DNA of 64,000 bases from Haloplanus aerogenes (GTDB lineage: Archaea; Halobacteriota; Halobacteria; Halobacteriales; Haloferacaceae). The position numbers and the translations under genes were made by a program. A model generated the notes under the pieces. It searched no databases. It saw only the letters and a program-made list of their open reading frames with translations, and was not told the DNA's origin. The stretch lies in assembly GCF_003856835.1 (NCBI RefSeq), contig NZ_CP034145.1, forward strand, positions 2,418,001 to 2,482,000, read 5' to 3'. This document shows, one piece after another, positions 24,683 to 33,259 of the stretch; position 1 is the stretch's first letter; each line of letters opens with the position of its first letter.

Positions 24683-25012
24683 TCAGTCGTCGTCCGCCGC
24701 GGCCGTCTCGCCGGTCGCCGCGGCGTCCTCGATGCTCGGCGGGTACTTCCCGCGGTGGAGTTTGAGGTCGCTTTGCGGACGAGCCATACACGTCAGGGCG
24801 TACGATTCGGCCTCCTCCTCGGTCAGTGCGCGAGCGGCAGGCTGGGCGACGTCGCCCTCGATAATCTCGGCCGAACAGGCCAGACACATGCCGACGCGAC
24901 AGGAGTACTCCTGCGCGATGCCGGCGTCGAGACAGGCCGACAGGATGGTCCGGGTGTCGGACACCTGAATCGTCTCGCCGGTGCCGACGAACTCGACGGT
25001 GTAGTCGGTCAT
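24683..25012 (-). CDS. [2Fe-2S] ferredoxin
   Basis: 109 residues from the ATG at 25012. The plant-type cluster motif C-x4-C-x2-C-x28-C is present: C38, C43, C46 (CRVGMCLAC) and C75 (ALTCMARP). Beta-grasp fold, soluble electron carrier for redox enzymes; partners unknown. The C-terminus is acidic as in halophiles. A promoter for it probably lies in the AT-richer DNA at 25045-25080. Confidence 0.93.
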   Translation of the reverse strand: MTDYTVEFVGTGETIQVSDTRTILSACLDAGIAQEYSCRVGMCLACSAEIIEGDVAQPAARALTEEEAESYALTCMARPQSDLKLHRGKYPPSIEDAAATGETAAADDD

Positions 25013-25421
25013 AGGGCGGCGTACGCGCGACCCCGGCAAAACTCTTTACGACGATGTCTTATTGGTTGTATTTCCGACATTAGCAGTTCGTCCGTACGAG
25101 AGCAGTTCACCCGGTCTAACCGGTACGTCTGACTTACGTCTGACACAAGATATATACCGATACGGGTCCGGCTACGTAACGAGACGCAGGAATTCGGGGG
25201 CAGTTGGTAGGGGTACTTTCGGTCCCCGGATGCCTGCGGGTGACCTTTTATCGGCGTCACGTCGTGAGCCGTGCGCGTAGCGTCGAATACGGGACGGGGC
25301 TAGGGCTCACCGGGACAGCGTGGCGGTAAAACGGCGGGTCGCATAGAGAGTATCGGATGTCGTGATAGACGGTCGTCGCACCGCGGCGACGAGCATCTAC
25401 CGACGGGTACGCTACTCCCTA
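25013..25421. other. 409-bp region without a recognisable protein gene
   Basis: No reading frame here shows convincing coding composition. It contains the probable ferredoxin promoter (AT-richer, 25045-25080), a direct repeat plus TATA arrangement facing right (25125-25157), and a possible G/C hairpin with a T run (25210-25249). A small RNA is possible; nothing else is recognised. Confidence 0.5.
25125..25157 (+). promoter_or_regulatory. Direct repeats next to a TATA box with no gene downstream
   Basis: ACGTCTGAC occurs twice (25125-25133 and 25136-25144), 11 bp apart, followed by the TATA-like GATATATAC (25149-25157). The spacing is that of an activator or repressor site at a core promoter. 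Initiation would fall near 25180, with a GGGG..CCCC hairpin and a T run (25246-25249) soon after. Confidence 0.35.
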
Positions 25422-25586
25422 TTACTCGCCCCAGTCCTCTTCGAGTTCCGGGGCGGCGTCCAGTTCCACGGGGTCGATGCCGACGACTTCGAGTTCGGCA
25501 CCGCAGGTCCCACAGTCGACGATCTCTCCGACTTCCAGATCCTCGTGCAGGGTCACCTCGGCCCCACATTCGACGCACTCGGGCAT
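25422..25586 (-). CDS. lysW: LysW-type amino-group carrier protein (orphan)
   Basis: 54 residues, [20 protein letters not shown]. The zinc site is C4/C7 and C25/C28, and the C-terminus is EEDWGE with the terminal Glu to which alpha-aminoadipate or glutamate is attached by LysX/ArgX. In arginine/lysine biosynthesis it carries the protected substrate between enzymes. None of those enzymes (LysX, ArgB, ArgC, ArgD, ArgE) is encoded in this window, so this copy is separate from the pathway cluster. Confidence 0.88.
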   Translation of the reverse strand: MPECVECGAEVTLHEDLEVGEIVDCGTCGAELEVVGIDPVELDAAPELEEDWGE

Positions 25587-25638
25587 ATTCGGCCGGACGT
25601 TGGTGGTGGGGGGACTTGAAGGATGCCTTTCGGCGGCG

Positions 25639-25926
25639 TTAGTCTTCGCCGGCGAGGGGTTCGCCCTGTCGGTCGATCCGCGTGGCAGGGAGGCCGGCGC
25701 GTTCGGCGTGTTCGCGCACCGCATCCTCGCTCTCGGCCTTGTAGTGACAGAACGTGCCCGTCACCTCGCCGTCGTCGTTCGTCAGCACCTCGGAGTCGAC
25801 CCAGCGGATGTCGACGTCCTCGTCGCGGAGTTCCTCGAGCGTCTCGCCGGATTTCTCGGCGGCTGCGTGAAGGTCGTCGCGGCTGATCGGTTCGGGCAGG
25901 TCACGGAGGATGAGGTAGTCCTTCAT
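25639..25926 (-). CDS. DUF4242 family protein
   Basis: 95 residues, start [19 protein letters not shown]. The N-terminal strand and helix, the [21 protein letters not shown] core and the [18 protein letters not shown] helix match DUF4242, a ferredoxin-like fold of unknown function with some members described as nickel-binding. It lies 52 bp upstream of lysW on the same strand; co-transcription is possible. Confidence 0.82.
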   Translation of the reverse strand: MKDYLILRDLPEPISRDDLHAAAEKSGETLEELRDEDVDIRWVDSEVLTNDDGEVTGTFCHYKAESEDAVREHAERAGLPATRIDRQGEPLAGED

Positions 25927-25983
25927 GCTCGATGCCAACAAACGACCGGCCGAGGTTAAAACCCGGGGACTCGGCAGGGAAGG

Positions 25984-26187
25984 CTACAGTCGGACGTACT
26001 GCGTGAGGCCCCACGCCATGACGACGATGCCGACGATGAAGGCACCGAGCGTCGCGAGGAGTGGTCGCGGCGCCAGCAGCGACCCGCCGAGGAAGGGACC
26101 GCGGACGATCAGATATCCCGAGCCGAGCGCGACGACGAGGCCGACAACGCCGGTCGCACCAGCGACGAGTCTGACGAGCGACGTCAC
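25984..26187 (-). CDS. Small two-helix membrane protein
   Basis: 67 residues from a GTG at 26187, 22 bp after the acylphosphatase stop, so probably the same operon. Two hydrophobic segments (LVAGATGVVGLVVALGSGYL and LLATLGAFIVGIVVMAWGL) surround a basic-poor loop. No family recognised; function unknown. Confidence 0.65.
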   Translation of the reverse strand: MTSLVRLVAGATGVVGLVVALGSGYLIVRGPFLGGSLLAPRPLLATLGAFIVGIVVMAWGLTQYVRL

Positions 26188-26209
26188 CGCTGACCGCCTC
26201 GCCCCGTCT

Positions 26210-26488
26210 TCATCGGCGGATACCGAATCCCGATTCGTCCTGTGGCTCCTCGTACGTCACGTCCACGTCGTCGACAGTCGCGGCGGGACTGCCGGTGTGA
26301 CACCACTCGATCATCGCCTCGACGGCGTCCTCGTCGCCCTCGAAGACGGCTTCGACGCGGCCATCGTCGAGGTTACGAACCCAGCCGTCGACGTTTCTGG
26401 TCCGTGCAGCGTCGCGGGTGTTCGCCCGGTAGTAGACGCCCTGTACCCGACCGGAGACGAAGACTCGGGCCCGGATTCGGTCGCTCAT
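26210..26488 (-). CDS. acyP: Acylphosphatase
   Basis: 92 residues. The signature GRVQGVYYRANTRDAA carries the catalytic Arg (R21), and GWVRNLDDGRVE carries the catalytic Asn (N39). It hydrolyses acyl phosphates such as 1,3-bisphosphoglycerate and carbamoyl phosphate in the cytoplasm. Length is normal. First gene of a likely pair with the membrane protein at 25984. Confidence 0.95.
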   Translation of the reverse strand: MSDRIRARVFVSGRVQGVYYRANTRDAARTRNVDGWVRNLDDGRVEAVFEGDEDAVEAMIEWCHTGSPAATVDDVDVTYEEPQDESGFGIRR

Positions 26489-26536
26489 GAGCGTTCATCG
26501 ATTTCCATCGGTAAAAATCCGAAGCCGTCGCGGGGC

Positions 26537-27421
26537 CTACAGCCACGGCGCCCGCGACTCCTCCTCGATGGGGAACGGGGAGGGGCGCGCGTCGTCGGAC
26601 TGCTGGTCGTCCTGATCGTCGTCGTTCGCGTCGCCGCCGTCGGCGGCCGCGACTTCGCCGTCGTCATCGGTATCGCCATCGGCCACGCTCGCCCCGTCGG
26701 GGTCGAACGAGAACACCGCGGTCACACAGAGGACGCCGAGCGCGACGGGCGCCTCGGTGGGCATCAGGCCGAGCACCGAGAGCGCGAGCATTCCGAGGGC
26801 GACGGCGCTCCCGAACCGGAACAGGTCGAGGTCGACCGACTCCTGGAGCACCGGGCCGAGCGCCGCGACCAGCATGGCGAACCCGACGCCGACGCCCGCG
26901 GCGGCGGCGCCGCGGAGGACGAGGCCGGGGTCGGCGACGAACGTCACCGCCGCGCCCGCGGGCTGGAGGCTGGCGACGAGGCCGAGGCCGATGATGACCG
27001 CTGGCCGGGGGAGATATTCACCGACGCGGGCGCTCGCCGTCTTCGCCGCGACAGTTAGGATGACCAGTCCGGCGAACCGCTGGAAGACGGCCATGTCGAG
27101 GACGGTCTGAATCGTCGGCGCCAGCGCCGCCTCGACGGCGGCGGCGGGAAGCAGGACGACGCCCAACAGGGCGATGGCCCGCATCCGCTCGCGGGGCGAG
27201 CCGTCCATCTCCGCGAGGACGACGGCGACGGTGGCCGAGCCACCGAAGATGAGCAACCCGGTTTCGAGGATGCCGAACGGGTAGGTGAGCGCACCCGCGA
27301 GGATCAGCGCGGGGAAAATCCCGTCGATCAGCGGGAGGGCCATCACCGTGGCGAGGAGCTTGGTCGCACCGCCCACCTGTCGCTCGAGGCGGAGTGCAAC
27401 CGGATGCTGCGAGACGCTCAT
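26537..27421 (-). CDS. DUF5794 family membrane protein
   Basis: 294 residues with about seven transmembrane helices over residues 20-235 (for example ILAGALTYPFGILETGLLIF; LLPAAAVEAALAPTIQTVL), then an Asp-rich cytoplasmic-type tail (about 245-290). It matches the haloarchaeal DUF5794 family, of unknown function. It lies 48 bp before the acylphosphatase gene on the same strand. Confidence 0.85.
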   Translation of the reverse strand: MSVSQHPVALRLERQVGGATKLLATVMALPLIDGIFPALILAGALTYPFGILETGLLIFGGSATVAVVLAEMDGSPRERMRAIALLGVVLLPAAAVEAALAPTIQTVLDMAVFQRFAGLVILTVAAKTASARVGEYLPRPAVIIGLGLVASLQPAGAAVTFVADPGLVLRGAAAAGVGVGFAMLVAALGPVLQESVDLDLFRFGSAVALGMLALSVLGLMPTEAPVALGVLCVTAVFSFDPDGASVADGDTDDDGEVAAADGGDANDDDQDDQQSDDARPSPFPIEEESRAPWL

Positions 27422-27708
27422 GCCACGCTAACGGCCGTAACCATCGGCCGACCGGTGGTGTAACGCCCTCGATCTGCCCGCGTCGACGACGTTTCGTCCG
27501 GTTCCGAAGCGTTTGAAGTTGGCCACGCGTGTAAAGGAGATGCCGGAGTCCTCGGTGGAACTCGTCCGAGCGGCAATGCACGTGGCGGTGGAACGCTTCG
27601 AAGCCATACCCCTAGATTGGGCCAGTGACGGGTTAAACGTTGCGTGGGAAATGGACACACAGCCACTGTGTGCCGGTGCCATCCCTCGAAACCGGCGTCG
27701 AGACGGCG
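27422..27708. other. 287-bp region upstream of the DUF5794 gene
   Basis: This gap holds the promoter of the DUF5794 gene at its left end. A 50-70 codon plus-strand frame from 27541 (MPESSVELVRAAMHVAVERF) has a protein-like start but mixed third-position GC and runs into Arg-rich shadow of the LolA-like gene; I do not call it a gene. Confidence 0.4.
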
Positions 27709-28728
27709 TTACTCGTCGAGTTGGCGCGCGAGTTCGACGGCGCGGTCCTCGCTCCCGTCGACGACGACGGCGGTCCACACGCCGTCGGTCCGCCAGTAGA
27801 CGACGGCGCGGTCACGCGTCGTCGTGACGTTCGCGGTATGGCCGTTCACCGTCACCGCCGTGGCGTTCGCCGACTCGAACTCGCGGTCGCTCGTCGACGA
27901 GACGACGGTCACGTTGTCGCCGTCGGCGCGGTACTGCTGGGCCACGGTCGTCGACGACGACCGGCGGATCACGCTGGCCTCGCGGAAGGTGGCGTCGAGG
28001 CTCGGGAGGTCGAGACTGGTGTTCGCCTGCACCGCGTCGAAGGTGTCGTACCGCTCGACCGACGTGACCGCGAGGCGGTCGGCCGGCGGGTCGAACGTGC
28101 TCTCGTGGACACTGACGTTGAACTGGGTGTCGCCGTAGTCGACCACCGTCCGGTTCGTCCCGTCGGTGGTCTCGACGCGGAGCAACCGCGAGTCGGACTG
28201 GGCGATCCAGAGCGTCGACGTGGCCGTCCGGTCGCCATCGTGGGTCACCTCGACGACGTGGGCGTCGGTGCCGTCGTCGCTTCCCTCGCGCAGATACGCG
28301 ACACTGATGTTCTCGTCGTCGACGGAGAGGGCGTCGAGACTGGCCGAGCCGTTTCGGCCGGGACGGACAGCCGACTCGCGGTCCCACGCTGCGGTCCGGT
28401 TGGGGCCGACGTACCACGCGACAGTTTCGTTCACGCCGGCGCGGTAGGTCGCGTTGTCGGTCGTGGCCACCGTCCGGGACTGGTTGCCGGCGGCGGCGAA
28501 CTCGACGGTCGTCGTCTCGTTCGCGGTGCCGTTGCTGACGGTGATCTCCGCGCTCGTCACGACGCTCTCGGCGTTCGCGTAGCGGTCGCGGGTGTCGTTG
28601 AGGACCGCCTCGCCGGAGGGCTGGCCGGACTGACCGCCGGTGATCGCGGCGCCGGTCAGGGCCGCGAGCGTCGCCATCACGACGACGAAGAGGGCGATTC
28701 GACGCCGCCCGCCGAGTGTCGGTCGCAT
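27709..28728 (-). CDS. LolA-like secreted/anchored lipoprotein-carrier-fold protein
   Basis: 339 residues. An N-terminal signal/anchor helix (ALFVVVMATLAALTGAAITG) is followed by a LolA/DUF4367-like beta-sheet domain (about 40-225; EAVLNDTRDRYANAESVVTS; TLWIAQSDSRLLRVETT; YGDTQFNVSVHESTFDPP) and a second C-terminal domain. It has many N-glycosylation sequons (NGT, NET, NRT), expected for an extracellular protein. Divergent from the ABC exporter genes. It might act with that exporter, but this is inference. Confidence 0.75.
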   Translation of the reverse strand: MRPTLGGRRRIALFVVVMATLAALTGAAITGGQSGQPSGEAVLNDTRDRYANAESVVTSAEITVSNGTANETTTVEFAAAGNQSRTVATTDNATYRAGVNETVAWYVGPNRTAAWDRESAVRPGRNGSASLDALSVDDENISVAYLREGSDDGTDAHVVEVTHDGDRTATSTLWIAQSDSRLLRVETTDGTNRTVVDYGDTQFNVSVHESTFDPPADRLAVTSVERYDTFDAVQANTSLDLPSLDATFREASVIRRSSSTTVAQQYRADGDNVTVVSSTSDREFESANATAVTVNGHTANVTTTRDRAVVYWRTDGVWTAVVVDGSEDRAVELARQLDE

Positions 28729-28812
28729 GCTTCACGTTACGGTTGGGATTCTAAGAAGCTTTGGCGCGGTGCCGGCGCACCACTCATAAGCGTCCCGCCC
28801 GAACGGGGGGCG

Positions 28813-29529
28813 ATGAGTGGCGCCGAGACGAACCCCGTCGTCGATCTGACGGGCGTCCGCAAGACCTACCACGTGGGTGGCATCGTCGAGGCGCTAGCTG
28901 GCGTCTCGCTGACGCTCCCACGGGGGTCGTACACCGCCGTCATGGGACCGAGTGGCTCCGGGAAGTCGACGCTCCTGAACCTGATCGGCGCGCTCGACAC
29001 GCCGACCGAGGGCCGGGTCGTCGTCGCCGGTCACGACGTGGGAACGGCCTCCGAGGCGGAGCGTGCGGGGCTGCGCGGGACGGAAATCGGCTTCGTCTTC
29101 CAGACGTTCAACCTCCTCTCGCGACTGACGGCGGTGGAGAACGTCGCCCTCCCTCTCGTCTTCGCGGGCGTCCCCCGCGCCGAACGGACGGCCCGGGCGC
29201 GCGAGTTGCTGGCGGACGTGGGGCTGGCCGACCGGACCGATCACCTCCCGACGGAGCTGTCCGGCGGTCAGCGCCAGCGCGTCGCCATCGCGCGAGCGCT
29301 CGTCGCCGACCCCGCACTCGTCCTCGCCGACGAACCGACCGGGAACGTCGACACCGAGACTGGCGGCCGTGTGCTCGACATCTTCGACGACTTGCACGCG
29401 CGAGGAAACACGCTATTGCTCGTGACCCACGAGCGTCACGTGGCCGAGCGAGCCGAGCGGATCGTCCACGTCAGAGACGGCGAACTGGTGCGAGTAGAGT
29501 CGCTCGACGGTGGGGAGGGAAGCGACTGA
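28813..29529 (+). CDS. ABC transporter ATP-binding protein (MacB/LolD type)
   Basis: 238 residues. Walker A GPSGSGKST (45-53), signature LSGGQ (149-153), Walker B LVLADEP (169-175) and a switch His (LLLVTHE) are all intact. The extended N-terminal strand around KTYHVGGIVEAL is typical of the MacB/LolD/FtsE-like subgroup that works with an FtsX-type permease. A TATA-like CTCATAAGC lies about 25 bp upstream of the ATG. The stop overlaps the permease start by one base. Confidence 0.94.
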   Translation: MSGAETNPVVDLTGVRKTYHVGGIVEALAGVSLTLPRGSYTAVMGPSGSGKSTLLNLIGALDTPTEGRVVVAGHDVGTASEAERAGLRGTEIGFVFQTFNLLSRLTAVENVALPLVFAGVPRAERTARARELLADVGLADRTDHLPTELSGGQRQRVAIARALVADPALVLADEPTGNVDTETGGRVLDIFDDLHARGNTLLLVTHERHVAERAERIVHVRDGELVRVESLDGGEGSD

Positions 29530-30764
29530 TGGACGCCGTCGAATCGGTGCGGATCGCCCTCCGGTCCATCCGGAGTCACAAACTCCGGTCGACGCTGACG
29601 GTCGTCGGCCTCGTCATCGGCATCGCGTCGGTCATCGTCTTCGCGACCTTCGGTGCGAGCGTGAAGGCGGAGGTAATAAACGACATCGAGGGATCGAGCG
29701 CGAACAACGTCTACGTCTTCGCCACGCCGGAGGACGACGAGGGGTTCGATCAGGTGATCCAGCCGGTCTTTACCGAACACGACGTGTCGTCGCTGGCGTC
29801 GCTTCCGGGGGTGACGAACGTCATCCCTCGGGGCACGGTCGACGCCAACTCGCTGACCCACGGATCGGACACCATCGCCCGCCAGCGGGTGACGGCGACG
29901 ACGCCAGAGACGTTCGACGAGGAGAAAATCGTCGCCGGCCGCGGGTTCCGGTCGGGGACGAACGAGGTCGTCCTCAACGAGCGAGCGGCCCGATCGTTCG
30001 ACGAGAACGTCACCGTCGGCGACCGCCTCACGCTCTCGCTGGCGGGCAATCGGACGCGCGAGTTGACCGTCGTCGGTATCGTCAACGGCACCGAGGGGCA
30101 GTTACCGGTGAGCGGATTCGCCGAACAGGCCCGCGTCTACGTCCCCGTCGATCCCTTCTACCGGACGGTGGTCGAGAGCCCGAGCGTCGGCGTCCGTCAG
30201 CGGGCGTATCCGCAGGTGACGGTCGTGACCGATCCGACGACGACGGCGGCGACGAAGGCGGCCGTCGAGTCGTACCTGCAGGAGCGCTCGGACGCCCGCC
30301 AGTTGGCGCCGGCAGGGACGACACTGACGGCGCGGACGAGTGGCGACTTCGTGGCGGAGGTGGCGTCGGTCATCGAGCGCATCACGCGATTCGTGACGGG
30401 GGTCGCGGTGATCGGCCTGGTGGTCGGCGCCATCGGCATCGCCAACATCATGCTCGTGAGCGTCACGGAGCGGACGCGGGAGATCGGCGTGATGAAGGCC
30501 GTGGGGGCGCGCAACCGGGACGTACTCGTCCTCTTTCTCGTCGAGGCGGGACTGCTCGGGGCTATCGGCGCCGTCCTCGCCCTCCCCATCGGACTCGTGG
30601 TCGGGTACGCCGCGACCCGGTACGCCGAGGTGACGTTCGCGCTCGCGCCGGCGTGGATGGTGACGGCGGTGGTCGTCGGCGTCGTCGTGGGCGTCCTCGC
30701 CGGCCTGTATCCGGCGTGGCGAGCGGCGCGGGTCGATCCGATCGACGCGCTCCGGTACGAGTAG
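29529..30764 (+). CDS. ABC transporter permease (MacB/FtsX family)
   Basis: 411 residues. An N-terminal helix (STLTVVGLVIGIASVIVFATF), a large extracytoplasmic MacB-PCD domain (about 45-270) and a C-terminal FtsX domain with three helices. The permease motif VTERTREIGVMKAVGARNRDVL is intact. Such pairs extrude peptides or lipoproteins or transmit mechanical signals rather than importing. Translationally coupled to the ATPase (TGATG). Confidence 0.94.
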   Translation: MDAVESVRIALRSIRSHKLRSTLTVVGLVIGIASVIVFATFGASVKAEVINDIEGSSANNVYVFATPEDDEGFDQVIQPVFTEHDVSSLASLPGVTNVIPRGTVDANSLTHGSDTIARQRVTATTPETFDEEKIVAGRGFRSGTNEVVLNERAARSFDENVTVGDRLTLSLAGNRTRELTVVGIVNGTEGQLPVSGFAEQARVYVPVDPFYRTVVESPSVGVRQRAYPQVTVVTDPTTTAATKAAVESYLQERSDARQLAPAGTTLTARTSGDFVAEVASVIERITRFVTGVAVIGLVVGAIGIANIMLVSVTERTREIGVMKAVGARNRDVLVLFLVEAGLLGAIGAVLALPIGLVVGYAATRYAEVTFALAPAWMVTAVVVGVVVGVLAGLYPAWRAARVDPIDALRYE

Positions 30765-30840
30765 TCGTCGGTGTGGGAGGCGGACACACCCGCACACGCC
30801 GTCTCGCAACGTTTTTCAGAGCGGCGAGACGACGGTTTAC

Positions 30841-32337
30841 ATGGCGAACGACGTTCCCGATGCGGGACCCTTCTCGGAGAAACTGCGAGTACCGGAGTCG
30901 CTGACGTTCGACGACGTTCTCCTTCGCCCCATGGAGAGCCACGTCGAACCGGACGAGGCCGACGTGTCGACGCAGGTGTCGACGAACGTCACGCTCAACA
31001 TCCCCATCCTCTCGGCGGCGATGGACACGGTGACCGAAAGCGGCCTCGCCGTCGCGATGGCACGCAACGGCGGTATCGGCGTCCTCCACCGCAACATGAC
31101 CGTCGACGAGATGATCGTCGAGATCGAGCGTGTCAAGCGAGCGGACGAACTCGTGATCCGGCGGGAAGACGTGGTGACGGCCCGACCGGACCAGACGGTC
31201 CGCGAGGTGGACGAGATGATGGAACGCGAGGGCGTCAGCGGCGCGCCCGTCGTCGACGAGGACGACACGGTCCTCGGGATCATCTCCGGGACGGACATCC
31301 GCCCCTACCTCGAAGTCGGGGAGTCCGACGAGGTGCGGATGGCGATGACCGACGAGGTCATCACCGCCGGCGAGGGTGTCACGGCGCGTGACGCACTCGA
31401 ACTCATGTACGACCACAAGATCGAACGGGTGCCCATCGTCGACGACAAGGACCACCTCGTCGGCCTCGTCACGATGCAGGGCATCCTCCACCGGCGCGAA
31501 CACGAGAACGCGGCGCGTGACGAGGACGGCGCCCTTCGGATCGGCGTCGCCGTCGGGCCGTTCGAGGACGACCGCGCCCGCACGGCCGACGAGGCCGGTG
31601 CGGACGTACTCTTCATCGACTGCGCCCACGCCCACAACCGGAACGTGATCGACAGCGCCCGCGAGATCAAAGAGAGCGTCGACGCGGACGTGGTCGTCGG
31701 CAACATCGGCACGCGCGAGGCGGCCGAGGCGGTCGTCGACTTCGCGGACGGCGTCAAGGTCGGTATCGGACCGGGGTCGATCTGCACGACCCGCGTCGTC
31801 ACGGGCGCGGGGATGCCCCAGATCACCGCCGTCTCCGAGGTGGCGGACGTGGCCAGCCGACACGACGTGCCGGTGATCGCCGACGGCGGGATCCGCTACT
31901 CCGGCGACGCGATCAAGGCTATCGCCGCCGGCGCCGACGCCGTCATGCTCGGCTCCTACTTCGCGGGCACCGACGAGGCGCCGGGGCGCGTCATCACGAT
32001 GAACGGCAAGAAGTACAAGCAGTACCGGGGCATGGGCTCGGTCGGCGCGATGCGCTCGGGTGGCGGCGACCGCTACCTGAAAGAGGAAGACGAGGAGGAG
32101 GGCTTCGTCCCGGAGGGTGTCGAGGCCGCGACGCCGTACAAGGGGACGCTCGCCTCCGAACTCCACCAACTCGTCGGCGGCATGAAGTCGGGGATGGGCT
32201 ACGTCGGCGCGGCGACGATTCCGGAGTTCAAGGAACGCTCCCGGTTCGTCCGCGTATCGGCCGCAGGGCAGACGGAGGGCCACCCCCACGACGTGATGAT
32301 CACGGACGAGGCGCCGAACTACAGCCCGCAGGAGTGA
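30841..32337 (+). CDS. guaB: Inosine-5'-monophosphate dehydrogenase
   Basis: 498 residues. The (beta/alpha)8 barrel carries the catalytic loop [15 protein letters not shown] with Cys315. Two CBS domains interrupt it (about 95-215; [35 protein letters not shown]). The flap region [12 protein letters not shown] and C-terminal [12 protein letters not shown] are intact. It oxidises IMP to XMP with NAD, the first step towards GMP. Normal length; monocistronic. Confidence 0.97.
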   Translation: MANDVPDAGPFSEKLRVPESLTFDDVLLRPMESHVEPDEADVSTQVSTNVTLNIPILSAAMDTVTESGLAVAMARNGGIGVLHRNMTVDEMIVEIERVKRADELVIRREDVVTARPDQTVREVDEMMEREGVSGAPVVDEDDTVLGIISGTDIRPYLEVGESDEVRMAMTDEVITAGEGVTARDALELMYDHKIERVPIVDDKDHLVGLVTMQGILHRREHENAARDEDGALRIGVAVGPFEDDRARTADEAGADVLFIDCAHAHNRNVIDSAREIKESVDADVVVGNIGTREAAEAVVDFADGVKVGIGPGSICTTRVVTGAGMPQITAVSEVADVASRHDVPVIADGGIRYSGDAIKAIAAGADAVMLGSYFAGTDEAPGRVITMNGKKYKQYRGMGSVGAMRSGGGDRYLKEEDEEEGFVPEGVEAATPYKGTLASELHQLVGGMKSGMGYVGAATIPEFKERSRFVRVSAAGQTEGHPHDVMITDEAPNYSPQE

Positions 32338-32512
32338 GCGGGACTCCCGGTGCGCCGCTGGAACGGAGCGGCGAAGGGCGATACTGGCGGACCACAAGCC
32401 CGATGAAAACGGCCGATTCGTCGGCCTGTACCGGTTCCGCAAGGGGTATTTTGATATACACCCATGATACATTGGCTACTGTGAGTGGGCGTACTCCTCC
32501 TCGGAAGCACAC

Positions 32513-33100
32513 ATGAGCGACGATTCCCCCCTCGTCCTCGTCGTCGAGGACGAACGTGACCTGTCCGAACTCTACCGGATGTGGCTCGCCGACTCGTATC
32601 GGGTTTGGACGGCCGAGGACGGGCGAGCGGCGCTCGCCAAACTCGACGAAGATGTCGATATCGTGTTACTCGACCGACGGATGCCCGACCTCTCGGGCGA
32701 CGAGGTGCTCGATCGCATCCGCAATCAGGGCTTCGACTGCCGGGTCGCGATGGTGACCGCGGTCGAACCCGACACCGACATCGTCGACATGGAGTTCGAC
32801 GACTACCTCGTCAAACCGGTCTCCGAGGCGGATCTCGTACGAATGGTCGAGAGCCTCCGGGTACGCGACGAGTACGATGACGGCGTCAAACAGCTCTTTT
32901 CCCTCGCCTCGAAGAAGGCACTTCTCGAATCGGAGAAAGATCGAACCGAACTCGAAACCAGCGAAGAGTACCATCAACTCGTCGACGAACTCACCGCCCT
33001 GCGCACCGACCTCGACGACAAACTCGCTCGCCTCAGCGACAGCGATGATCTCACGCTGATCTACCAGGATCTCGCGAAAGACGACGATCGCAACGAGTAA
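32513..33100 (+). CDS. Response regulator with HalX domain
   Basis: 195 residues. The receiver (1-118) has E12/D13, phospho-acceptor D54 and K101 (YLVKPVSEADL). The C-terminal region (about 125-190; FSLASKKALLESEKDRTELE and following helices) is the HalX domain, which is found almost only in haloarchaea and has no proven DNA contact. No histidine kinase is adjacent. A TATA-like TTGATATAC lies about 55 bp upstream. It immediately precedes the repeat-peptide/CHAT locus and may regulate or receive signal for it (inference). Confidence 0.92.
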   Translation: MSDDSPLVLVVEDERDLSELYRMWLADSYRVWTAEDGRAALAKLDEDVDIVLLDRRMPDLSGDEVLDRIRNQGFDCRVAMVTAVEPDTDIVDMEFDDYLVKPVSEADLVRMVESLRVRDEYDDGVKQLFSLASKKALLESEKDRTELETSEEYHQLVDELTALRTDLDDKLARLSDSDDLTLIYQDLAKDDDRNE

Positions 33101-33147
33101 CGCGGCGGGTCGCCGCGGCCGTCCGCCGCACCGATCCCGTCCGCCGG

Positions 33148-33170
33148 TTTCTTTTTCCTTTCTATTTTAT
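33148..33170 (+). terminator. T-rich stretch after the HalX regulator gene
   Basis: A pyrimidine run with groups of three to five T, ending in TATTTTAT, lies about 50 bp after the stop. Archaeal termination commonly uses such U-rich tracts, so the regulator transcript probably ends here, before the repeat-peptide promoter. Confidence 0.5.
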
Positions 33171-33177
33171 GTCAGTG

Positions 33178-33233
33178 ATCAACTGCATTAATTGATTATA
33201 TTAACTATCAGATATTCTCGAAAAATTATAATT
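33178..33233 (+). promoter_or_regulatory. AT-rich promoter of the repeat-peptide gene
   Basis: A TATA-like AAATTATAAT (33223-33232) lies about 28-36 bp before the ATG at 33260. Upstream is an imperfect inverted repeat, ATCAA (33178-33182) and TTGAT (33192-33196). This is among the most AT-rich DNA in the window and indicates a dedicated promoter. Confidence 0.55.
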
Positions 33234-33259
33234 CGTAGTCACCCGACGGGTAGAGTGCA

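Noticed and set aside
25009..25260. 83-codon minus-strand frame in the gene-free region
   Set aside because: Composition is unlike haloarchaeal proteins (basic, no acidic bias) and it overlaps the ferredoxin start.
27513..27708. Small plus-strand gene starting near 27541
   Set aside because: The start looks protein-like, but GC at third positions is mixed and the frame runs into Arg-rich shadow sequence; no family recognised.
27640..28812. Long N-terminal extension of the ABC ATPase
   Set aside because: It is the antisense shadow of the LolA-like gene; the ATP-binding protein starts normally at 28813 after a TATA box.
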